Positions 1-6,531 of a stretch of DNA of 15,797 nt are shown piece after piece. The notes under the pieces are model-generated. The model saw only the letters and a list, made by a program, of their open reading frames with translations, had not been told where the DNA came from and searched no databases. Position numbers and translations under genes: made by a program. Every line of letters starts with the position of its first letter. Position 1 is the first letter of the stretch. This DNA is from CAYUIS01 sp964444825 (GTDB taxonomy: Bacteria; Chloroflexota; Anaerolineae; B4-G1): the NCBI GenBank assembly GCA_964444825.1, contig CAYUIS010000130.1, positions 1 through 15,797 of the forward strand, written 5' to 3'.

Positions 1-117
1 GGCGTCGCTGAAACCAATTCTACTGGAGAGTAGTGTAAGTCGGGTCGCGTTCCTGTTGCCCCATTCGTAGCACGTCTTGCGGTCCATTCTCCCGCCGAGA
101 CCCTGACTCAAGCCCAT
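1..117 (-). CDS. possible 5' part of a gene running off the window
   Basis: An open frame begins at an ATG (complement of 115-117) and stays open for 39 codons to the edge of the window. A good purine-rich SD (GGGGAGG) sits 8 bases before the ATG. It would start only 27 bases after the stop of the toroid protein upstream, as expected for the next gene of an operon. The 39 residues (starting MGLSQGLGG) match no family I recognise and contain no motif. A second frame over the same bases also stays open until a TAG near base 30, so this start is not secure. Confidence 0.25.
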   Translation of the reverse strand, partial: MGLSQGLGGRMDRKTCYEWGNRNATRLTLLSSRIGFSDA

Positions 118-144
118 ATCGACAGCCTCCCCGGTGTCACAGTG

Positions 145-1122
145 CTACAAACTTGAATAGAACCTCTTTAGCACCCGGCAGATCGCCAGTCCAACCCACA
201 ACTCTGCCGCCCCGACCTTGCCCCCTTTACCGTACCCGGTCGGCCACAGGCCGCTCGCTTCCTGGTTAGCTCTGAACCACTCAAGCCCCTTCTGGATATC
301 CCCATCCGCCGCCGAGAACCCGAGCCAGAAGAGCGAATCAAGCGCCGTGAGGAGGTTCGCCCACCAAAACGGAAACTGGAACTTGGTCCAGTATTCAACC
401 CCCCGGCGATCCGAGTACCTGTCCGGTTTGAAGAAGCGGGATTTCATCAGCGCGCCCGCGTCCCGGGCCGCGGCCGACGTTCGGTAGTCGGGATGGGCCG
501 CGAACGCCCGCAACACAAACCCGGTCAACGCGTGCGCAGAGGGCTTTGATCTATCCGTTTGTATTGGCTGGGGTTCCTCTATCGCGTCATAGTAGCTGAC
601 CTTGGCGGTCCGCAGAGGCCACGCCCATCCACCGTCGTCCTGCCGGGTGGCCAGATACCATTCGAAGCCCTTCTTGATACGGGGATCACCTTCATACCCG
701 GCCTTGATCAGGAGCTCCATCATACCGGCGGTATAGTGCGGCGCATACTGGGAGCCGAATATGCCCCTGATATCCCCTTCTGCCGCTTGAAAGGAAAAGA
801 GATACTCGGCGGCCCTGGCTATCGCCGGGTGTCGCCGGTCGAAGCCGTACTGCTCCACGAGCATCCCCAGCTCACGATAGGTCTGCAGCAGATCGTAATT
901 CTCGTCTTTGCGCGCGTTTTTGCGAGTCGGGTATTGCCACGAGCCATCCGGCCCCTGCTTTGCCAGCGCCCTTTCGGGTTCTGGCAGTTCCCAGAGCGTC
1001 TCGATAGGCCCGGAGTCCTGGTCCAGAAGGTCGCGCTGGACGAAATAGCGCAGCGCCTCACTTTCCGAAGCGCTCAGGACCGGAAGGGGATCGACGCGCA
1101 GTTGCTGCACCCATTCCTTCAC
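145..1122 (-). CDS. prenyltransferase/squalene-cyclase-like alpha/alpha-toroid protein
   Basis: A 325-residue protein made of helical repeats of the terpenoid cyclase/prenyltransferase alpha/alpha-barrel type. QW-like motifs are visible at about residues 56-65 (QGPDGSWQYP), 159-169 (TRQDDGGWAWP) and 285-295 (ANQEASGLWPT), with aromatic-rich helices between them. Squalene-hopene cyclases are about twice as long and carry a DxDD motif, which is absent here, so cyclase activity is unlikely. Single-barrel proteins of this size are common in bacteria and mostly uncharacterised. There is no signal peptide or membrane segment. The start is GTG (complement of 1120-1122), supported by AAGGAG with 7 bases of spacing. 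It lies about 60 bases after the flavodoxin stop, probably on the same transcript. The substrate cannot be inferred. Confidence 0.75.
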   Translation of the reverse strand: MKEWVQQLRVDPLPVLSASESEALRYFVQRDLLDQDSGPIETLWELPEPERALAKQGPDGSWQYPTRKNARKDENYDLLQTYRELGMLVEQYGFDRRHPAIARAAEYLFSFQAAEGDIRGIFGSQYAPHYTAGMMELLIKAGYEGDPRIKKGFEWYLATRQDDGGWAWPLRTAKVSYYDAIEEPQPIQTDRSKPSAHALTGFVLRAFAAHPDYRTSAAARDAGALMKSRFFKPDRYSDRRGVEYWTKFQFPFWWANLLTALDSLFWLGFSAADGDIQKGLEWFRANQEASGLWPTGYGKGGKVGAAELWVGLAICRVLKRFYSSL

Positions 1123-1182
1123 CCAATACTCCTTCCTATCGTCAACTACCTCGACACCAGCTATTCATCGGGCGCCACCTAC

Positions 1183-1674
1183 TCACCCCACTGCGATGAC
1201 TGCCTTGGCCCACTCCGCTGCACGCTCGAGCTCACCCGGCTTTAATGGACCTTCCGTATCCTCCACTAGGAACCCTGCCGGCGGCACCGTCTGCTCGCCG
1301 CCTTTCTTTGTCAGCTTGTCGGCGATCGGTTCGGCGGCATAGCCGAACAGCCTTACAAAGAACCCCAAAATCGCCCGCGCGAACGAGGATTCGACGTCTT
1401 CCATCAGGATCCGGGTGTCAAATGCAGCGACCTTAACCCCAACGAGCCCCTGGGCAGGGATGTTCTTCAGAAACTCATTGATGGGCGGCAGGGCTTGAAA
1501 CCGCTGCGTCGGGGAGCCGACGATCAGCACATCCAGACCCTTGAGTTGCTCCGGCCGCACGTCGGTCACTCGGAGTACCTCAACCTCCGTCTGGGAAACC
1601 AGCGCCTCGCCCATCGCCCGAGCGACCTTCTCCGTATTGCCGTAGGCCGAATCGTAAATCACCAGTGCTTTCAT
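1183..1674 (-). CDS. flavodoxin family protein
   Basis: A 163-residue flavodoxin, an FMN-binding cytosolic electron carrier. The phosphate-binding loop is at residues 8-18 (DSAYGNTEKVA). The hydrophobic strand leading to GSPTQ is at 48-57, and a segment around FDTR (85-88) falls where the second isoalloxazine loop is expected. Length is normal for the family (140-180). The start ATG (complement of 1672-1674) follows a GGAGGT with 8 bases of spacing. It is preceded by a 190-base spacer holding an imperfect inverted repeat, and followed at 60 bases by the toroid gene. Its partner is unknown. The flavodiiron protein encoded at 3448-4626 is in the neighbourhood but has its own flavodoxin domain. 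A role as a redox carrier or menaquinone-type oxidoreductase (protoporphyrinogen-oxidase-like flavodoxin) cannot be separated by sequence alone. Confidence 0.85.
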   Translation of the reverse strand: MKALVIYDSAYGNTEKVARAMGEALVSQTEVEVLRVTDVRPEQLKGLDVLIVGSPTQRFQALPPINEFLKNIPAQGLVGVKVAAFDTRILMEDVESSFARAILGFFVRLFGYAAEPIADKLTKKGGEQTVPPAGFLVEDTEGPLKPGELERAAEWAKAVIAVG

Positions 1675-1778
1675 GAAAGTCTACCTCCAGTTTTATATGT
1701 TTTCCGCAGGATTTGTAATGGTCAACAACACACGGAACATTCGCAGAAGCCGAAGTAAGCCAACCTGATCACAAATCT

Positions 1779-1859
1779 CACGAATATGCGAATTGCACGA
1801 ATGCTTTTCTGGGGTTCTTGAGCGATATTCGTGGCATTCGTCCATTTGTGCCATTCGTG
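1779..1859. repeat. imperfect inverted repeat rich in ATTCGTG
   Basis: Arms of 26 bases at 1779-1804 and 1834-1859 pair at 19 of 26 positions. The outer seven and inner eight pairs are perfect, and the loop is about 29 bases. The right part also holds three tandem-like ATTCGT(G) units. It lies just after the stop of the DUF6064 gene (1866) and before the flavodoxin SD. There is no following T tract, so it does not look like a classical intrinsic terminator. Confidence 0.55.
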
Positions 1860-1865
1860 ATTGGT

Positions 1866-2522
1866 TCAAAATGTCGTTTCCTCAGCCTTCCAGTATCTCC
1901 ACAACAAAACCAGGCCATAGATCCCGCTGGCAAACAGGATCGTATCCTCATACACCCCGTATCTGGCAATCTGCACGAACGGCGTGAAGGGTATCGCGCA
2001 CAGAAGCAGCAGGCTGTAGATGATCCGATCAGCCTGCGGCAGCGCCGTCGTCAGCAGCAGCAACGCAAGCGCCGTCGTCGGGCATGGGAACGTGCCGGGC
2101 ACGATCAGGCCCGTGAGGCCGTGCCCAAACAGGAAGCCGAACAGGGGATAGCAGAACACCAGCAGCAAAAGCGCCAACGTGACCGCCCGCCGGCCTGGGG
2201 CTGCCGGAAGAGAGAACTGCATCCTTCCCCGGACCAGATCGACGAGGAACAGCACCGATACAAGGATGAATATGGAACCAAAGACAGTGTTGCCGTAGCT
2301 ATCGCCGGCCAGGTCGCTGGCCAGCGTGAAATAGAACACGACGCCATTCCAGGCGAAGACAATCGCGAGATACAGCTTGGCGAAGAGGCTCTGCATCCGG
2401 CCAGGCCTGAGAAAAAGCCAGCCCACGACCAGGAGTGCCGCCACGTAGAACACGACCTGGGCGGGCATAATCCGAGCGCCATAGGCCTCCATAACGCGCC
2501 AGAATTCTTCCCTAGGGATCAA
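1866..2522 (-). CDS. DUF6064 family multipass membrane protein
   Basis: A 218-residue inner-membrane protein with about six or seven hydrophobic helices, at roughly 23-38, 50-68, 80-97, 113-133, 148-160, 167-184 and 193-210. The N-terminal IPREEFWRVMEAYG and the central GTFPCPTTALALLLL are what I recall as hallmarks of the DUF6064 family, which has no known function. The start is TTG (complement of 2520-2522), chosen because IPREEF begins right after it and a GGAGG lies 6 bases upstream (2529-2533). The upstream 270 bases contain no gene but several palindromes. Sequence gives no clue to substrate. Confidence 0.8.
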   Translation of the reverse strand: MIPREEFWRVMEAYGARIMPAQVVFYVAALLVVGWLFLRPGRMQSLFAKLYLAIVFAWNGVVFYFTLASDLAGDSYGNTVFGSIFILVSVLFLVDLVRGRMQFSLPAAPGRRAVTLALLLLVFCYPLFGFLFGHGLTGLIVPGTFPCPTTALALLLLTTALPQADRIIYSLLLLCAIPFTPFVQIARYGVYEDTILFASGIYGLVLLWRYWKAEETTF

Positions 2523-2528
2523 GTGGTG

Positions 2529-2533
2529 CCTCC
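2529..2533 (-). promoter_or_regulatory. Shine-Dalgarno site deciding the TTG start of the DUF6064 gene
   Basis: GGAGG on the minus strand, 6 bases before the TTG at 2522. No ATG or GTG in this frame fits the family N-terminus better. A nearby ATG (complement of 2536-2538) opens an eight-codon frame that stops inside the gene, so it is not the gene start. Confidence 0.6.
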
Positions 2534-2577
2534 GCCATTATCCTCCATATACGTATCAAACGCCGAAACGTCGCTCG

Positions 2578-2729
2578 CTCCCTCGGACTGCGCAGGTTGG
2601 GTTGAGGCACGAAACCCAACTCCCTCCCTCGGACCGCGAGCATCCTTGCTCGCAAGACGTAGGTTGGGTTTCGACAAACCCCGCCTCAACTCAACCTACA
2701 ATGCTCCGACCTTCCGGAGCACAGGTCGG
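2578..2729. repeat. cluster of REP-like palindromes (GGTTGGGTT family)
   Basis: Within a 274-base gene-free gap lie several hairpins. At 2596-2620, GTTGGGTT pairs with AACCCAAC. At 2636-2653 is a perfect 6-bp stem, GCGAGC/GCTCGC. At 2659-2699, GTAGGTT pairs with AACCTAC around an inner GGGTTT/AAACCC stem. At 2703-2720, GCTCCG pairs with CGGAGC, and an overlapping CCGACCT/AGGTCGG pair extends to 2729. A short unit, CCCTCGGAC followed by GCG and GGTTGGGTT, occurs twice, so the cluster looks tandem. Related units occur at 12504-12623 and 13136-13176. This is a dispersed intergenic repeat family; no gene is seen in the gap. Confidence 0.75.
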
Positions 2730-2796
2730 GATCTGGCGATCCCTTGAGAGCAGCAACACCCAAGAGAGCGACTATCTGCGAAAGCAATAGGAGAAC

Positions 2797-3366
2797 TCAT
2801 CGCCCTGCGTGCGCCTGGACCCAGGTCAATACCTGCTCGTAATTCTCTTCCGTACAATGGATCACCATCACATCTGTCCGGCCCTTGCGCAAGGTAATCG
2901 TCCTCGCCTCCGGGTCAGGCACGGACTCCTGGGCCCGCTTCCAGGTCACGCGCTCCGATTTCGGCCCTTGCGCCATCAGCCCGATCCCGGCATAGGTTGG
3001 TTTTCCGGAGAGCACCAGCAGGAGTTTGACGATATTCATGTATTTCAATGGGCCGGCCGTCTCCTCGCGGATGCCTTTCCCATCCAGCGTGTAGCGAATC
3101 TCCTGGCGGCCACGCAGCACCCCAAAGATGACAAAGAGGTACAGCGCCAGCATCACTCCCCCGATCACCAGCACGATCTTGAGAACCAGGCCCAAGCTCT
3201 CCGTATCCAACGGCCACGATATGATCACCAACAGGAGCCCCAACACAACCAGCGGCAGCACAAACACCAGCGTCATCTGGCGGATGAACACCGGGTCGCG
3301 TGCAAAGGGCAGTTTTGCTACCCAGGTCAACTCAGATGGGTTTTTTGTCGGTTTTGACTCGTTCAT
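2797..3366 (-). CDS. hypothetical two-TM membrane protein
   Basis: A protein of about 189 residues of no family I recognise. Numbering from the upstream of two adjacent ATGs, transmembrane helices lie at about 32-51 and 61-84. A cytosolic C-terminal domain of about 100 residues follows, mixing beta strands (REEIRYTLDGKGI-like, RTITLRKGRTDVMVIHCTEENY) and ending in an amphipathic helix. This resembles the general pattern of photosynthetic-complex-assembly/PH-like membrane domains, but the resemblance is weak. Two ATGs lie side by side at 3369 and 3366. The GGAGGT upstream gives 5 to 6 bases of spacing to the second and only about 3 to the first, so I prefer 3366. The gene sits between FprA and DUF6064 in the same orientation. 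Confidence 0.7.
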   Translation of the reverse strand: MNESKPTKNPSELTWVAKLPFARDPVFIRQMTLVFVLPLVVLGLLLVIISWPLDTESLGLVLKIVLVIGGVMLALYLFVIFGVLRGRQEIRYTLDGKGIREETAGPLKYMNIVKLLLVLSGKPTYAGIGLMAQGPKSERVTWKRAQESVPDPEARTITLRKGRTDVMVIHCTEENYEQVLTWVQAHAGR

Positions 3367-3447
3367 CATTCACCTCCAGTCTTCAGATCCCCCCTTCGAG
3401 ACGTTCGAGGGTGGCCTATTCCCGGACTCGCTTCACTTGCAGTGATA

Positions 3448-4626
3448 CTAGATCAACCCGTGTTCTTTGTGCCTATCTGCGATAGTCGCAGCCAGTTGCT
3501 CCAGAGCATCGAAATCGCCCTGCCGCGGAAAACCTTTGCACAACACCGGATCCAGTACCTCGACCTGCAAGTTCGGTATCAATCCTGCGATCTGCTCAAT
3601 CGCCTTGCTGCTCCAACCGTATGACCCGATGATCGAAGCAAATCTCGCCTTGGGACGCAATGCGTTCGCCAGATGTGCCGCATAGTGAATCAGCGGATGC
3701 GGTCCGACGTGAACCGTCGGCGTTCCAACCACTATCGTGGCAGCATCAACCAGGGCTATCGCCAGCTTACCGATGTCCGTCACCGCCAGATCGAACTGGT
3801 ATACCGTGACCCCTCTCTCGGCCAGTGCACTCACCAGGTATTCGACCATCTTCCTGGTGCTACCGTGCATCGACACGTACGGCAGAACCACGACGTTCTT
3901 TGGATCTGCTGAGACCCAATCCTCATACGCATCAATTATGAAGGCCGGTCTATCGTAGATTGGACCGTGACTGGGGGCAATGAGCGACAACTCTCGGCTC
4001 TTGACCTTTTCCAGATTCTTTTGGATGATCCTGCGGAAGGGCATCATGATCTCGGCATAGTATCGCTTGGCGGCTTCATAGACGCGACCCTCATCGGTAA
4101 CATACAGATCAGTGGTGGCCAGATGTGACCCGAAAAAGTCACAACTGAACAGGATTCTGTCTTCCTGCAGGTAGGTTACCATTGTCTCCGGCCAGTGCAC
4201 CCAGGGTGTATATACAAACTCTAGCGTTTTACCGCCCAGCCTTAGGATTTCCCCGTCTTCCACTTCAGTCACTCGGCGCTCTGGAATACGCAAATGGTCT
4301 ACGAGCATTCCCTTCCCTGTGGCAGTTGTGAGAACCTGTGCACTCGTGTATTTCTCAAGAACCTGTGATATAGTCCCGGAGTGATCCTGTTCCGCGTGAT
4401 GCGCAATCACATAATCGATATGCTCAATGCCCTCCAACTGAAACGCGAGCACATCTGCCATGGTGGGATCGACGGTGTCCAGAAGGACGGTCTTCTGGCT
4501 TCCCTGGATCAGATAAGCATTGTAGCTGGTTCCATCCGGAAGCGGGATGAGAGAATCGAACAAGCGCCTATCCCAGTCAATAGCGCCCAGCCAATAAACA
4601 TTGTCAGTGACCTCTCTTATCTTCAT
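3448..4626 (-). CDS. fprA: flavodiiron protein (A-type flavoprotein, FprA)
   Basis: A 392-residue flavodiiron protein of class A: an N-terminal metallo-beta-lactamase-like diiron domain (about 1-240) followed by a flavodoxin-like FMN domain (about 245-390). The full ligand set is visible: H77-x-E79-x-D81-H82 (HAEQDH), H144 (PWVHWPE), D163 (SCDFFG) and H220 (APSHGP). The FMN phosphate loop is SMHGSTRKM (252-260). Members reduce O2 to water and/or NO to N2O in the cytosol, usually fed by rubredoxin or a coenzyme-F420/flavin donor. Which substrate is used cannot be read from sequence. Length is typical (about 400). The ATG has an ideal AAGGAGG 7 bases upstream. No rubredoxin gene is adjacent; a separate flavodoxin lies 1.8 kb downstream. 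The gene follows the ABC exporter operon after a 105-base gap. Confidence 0.93.
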   Translation of the reverse strand: MKIREVTDNVYWLGAIDWDRRLFDSLIPLPDGTSYNAYLIQGSQKTVLLDTVDPTMADVLAFQLEGIEHIDYVIAHHAEQDHSGTISQVLEKYTSAQVLTTATGKGMLVDHLRIPERRVTEVEDGEILRLGGKTLEFVYTPWVHWPETMVTYLQEDRILFSCDFFGSHLATTDLYVTDEGRVYEAAKRYYAEIMMPFRRIIQKNLEKVKSRELSLIAPSHGPIYDRPAFIIDAYEDWVSADPKNVVVLPYVSMHGSTRKMVEYLVSALAERGVTVYQFDLAVTDIGKLAIALVDAATIVVGTPTVHVGPHPLIHYAAHLANALRPKARFASIIGSYGWSSKAIEQIAGLIPNLQVEVLDPVLCKGFPRQGDFDALEQLAATIADRHKEHGLI

Positions 4627-4731
4627 TTTGGTTCCTCCTTATGATCACTAAACGACCAACACCTGTAATACTCCATATCCGCCCATCGAATGGTCTTCTA
4701 TACCGTGCCCTTCCTTATTAAGCCTGCCTCT

Positions 4732-6531
4732 TCACGCGCTATCTCGCCAGTCCCAGCCCGCCTCTTCCAGCTCGACCAGCGCTGCAAACCGCCCGCCGCG
4801 CCGGATCAGGTCGTCCGGGCCACCCTGCTCGACGATGCGCCCATTGTCCAGAACAATCACTCGGTCAGCCGCGCGCGCCGTGGACAGGCGATGCGCCACC
4901 GTGATCGCCGCACGCTGCCTCCCATCGTCTCCCCGGATCGCCGCCCGCAGCGCGGCGCGGAACTCGGCTTCACTGGCGTTGTCCACCGCTGCCGTGGCCT
5001 CGTCCAGCACAAGCACCGCCGGGTCCCACACCAGCGCCCGCGCCAGCGAGAGCAACTGCTGCTGTCCCACGGAAAGCTGCACGCCCTTGCCGCGTCCGAC
5101 GCCGCTCAACAGCGTGTCGTAGCCCTGGGACAGCGCGGCGACGAAGCGATCCACCCCGGTCATCTGGGCCGCGCGCTCCACCGCCTGGCGCGGCGCGGAG
5201 GGATCGTCGAGGGTCAGGTTGTCCCACACCGTGCCGCCGAACAACTGCACCGCCTGCGGCACCACCCCCACCACGCCCCGGCGTTGAGCGTCGGACAGCG
5301 CGCGTGGGTCCAGCCCGGCCACGTGCACGTGGCCCGACCAGGGAGCGTACAGCCCGCCGAGCAGGTGTACCAGGCTGCTTTTCCCGGCCCCTGTCCGCCC
5401 GACCAGGGCTACGTGCTCACCCGGGTGCACGCTCATGTCAATCTCGCGCAACACCGGGCGGTCGGCCAAGTAGCCAAAGGTCACGCCGCGCAGATCCACC
5501 GCCGCTTCTGCCCCCGGCTGCGCGCCGTCGCCCACCGGCACGACCGTCTCGGTCGGGATTTGCAGCACCTGCACGATCCGCTCGACGCCCGATAGCGCGC
5601 TCTGCACTGTCTGCCAGTCTTCGCCCAGGTTGCGCACGGGTTCGAAGAAGCGCTGAAAGAGCAGGATGAAAGCGATAATCGTGCCCATCGAAAGTCCCCA
5701 CGCCTGGCCCAGGCCGCCCGTGCCGCTCCACAGCAGCAGGGCCACGCACAGGGCCACTAATACCGTCAGCGATGGGGTATAGTACATGTTGTACGACTCG
5801 GCTCGCCAGAAAGCGGCCACCGTCTCGCGCAGGGCGCGCCGAAAGCGGGCCACCAGGGTCTCTTCGCAGCCAAAGGCGCGCACCACCTCCACACCGGAGA
5901 GCGTTTCTTGCAGGTATACGTTGAGCAGGCCGATGGCCTTGCGCCGCTCGCGCTCCGCGTCGCGGATGTGGACCTGGAAAAAGCGCGTGACCAGGGCCAG
6001 CGGTGGGAGCAACAGCACAGCCAACAGGGCCAGACGTGGGCTGAGCGACACCATCGCCGCGAATGCCGTGACCAACTGCGCCAGGCGCAGGAGCAAGCTG
6101 GACACGCCGGTGGTGAACAGTGTATCCACCGTTTCCACGTCGGCGGTGCAGCGGCTGATCACGTCGCCCAGCGAAGTGCGGTCGTAATAATCAAGCGGGA
6201 GACGCTGCAGGTGAGCAAACAGGTCCACGCGCAGGTTGCGCAGGGCGCGCTGCGCCACCCAGGCGGTCAGGTAGGAAATGCCGAAATGGACGCTTTCAGC
6301 CAGCACCGTCGCCGCCAGGTAGAGCAGTGCCAGAGCCAGTATCCCGGTCGGCAGGCCCGGCGTGAGATGCTCGTCCACGATACGCTGCAGCAACAGCGGG
6401 GGGATGACGGCCAGGACCTCGAACAGGAGCACACACAGGGCGATGAGAACAATCTGCCTACGCCAGGGGTACAGCAGGCGGCGCACTTCACCCCAGGCGG
6501 TGACGTGGGTGGATGTGGCTCGGGCGTTCAT
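4732..6531 (-). CDS. ABC exporter half-transporter, canonical Walker B, degenerate signature
   Basis: A 599-residue half-transporter: an N-terminal six-helix ABC exporter membrane domain (about 20-300) and a C-terminal nucleotide-binding domain (about 345-595). Visible motifs are Walker A GRTGAGKS (378-385), Q-loop VPQ (424-426), signature LSVGQ (486-490; usual LSGGQ), Walker B VLVLDE with catalytic Glu 511, and the H-loop His 547. The Val in place of Gly in the signature marks it as the partner that donates the bad signature to the degenerate site. Its ATG overlaps the stop of the upstream half-transporter as ATGA, so translation is coupled and a heterodimer is expected. The likely role is export of a drug, lipid or peptide across the inner membrane; the substrate is not predictable. 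No accessory protease domain is present. Confidence 0.93.
   Translation of the reverse strand: MNARATSTHVTAWGEVRRLLYPWRRQIVLIALCVLLFEVLAVIPPLLLQRIVDEHLTPGLPTGILALALLYLAATVLAESVHFGISYLTAWVAQRALRNLRVDLFAHLQRLPLDYYDRTSLGDVISRCTADVETVDTLFTTGVSSLLLRLAQLVTAFAAMVSLSPRLALLAVLLLPPLALVTRFFQVHIRDAERERRKAIGLLNVYLQETLSGVEVVRAFGCEETLVARFRRALRETVAAFWRAESYNMYYTPSLTVLVALCVALLLWSGTGGLGQAWGLSMGTIIAFILLFQRFFEPVRNLGEDWQTVQSALSGVERIVQVLQIPTETVVPVGDGAQPGAEAAVDLRGVTFGYLADRPVLREIDMSVHPGEHVALVGRTGAGKSSLVHLLGGLYAPWSGHVHVAGLDPRALSDAQRRGVVGVVPQAVQLFGGTVWDNLTLDDPSAPRQAVERAAQMTGVDRFVAALSQGYDTLLSGVGRGKGVQLSVGQQQLLSLARALVWDPAVLVLDEATAAVDNASEAEFRAALRAAIRGDDGRQRAAITVAHRLSTARAADRVIVLDNGRIVEQGGPDDLIRRGGRFAALVELEEAGWDWRDSA

Noticed and set aside
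2512..2538. Eight-codon frame with ATG at 2538 overlapping the DUF6064 start
   Set aside because: Its GGAGG lies only about 4 bases from the ATG and the peptide is too short to judge; coupling is possible but unsupported.
1818..2747. 309-codon open frame on the plus strand
   Set aside because: Antisense to the DUF6064 gene, running through the palindromic repeats at its end; product is Gln/Arg-rich without motifs.
3388..3412. Possible terminator hairpin after the flavodiiron gene
   Set aside because: The stem CCCTTCGA/TTCGAGGG needs mismatches and wobble pairs and has no T tract on the minus strand.
4690..5595. 301-codon open frame on the plus strand
   Set aside because: It lies antisense to the ABC half-transporter with all motifs, and its product is a His/Arg/Pro/Gln-rich low-complexity sequence with no family pattern, typical of the antisense of a GC-rich gene.
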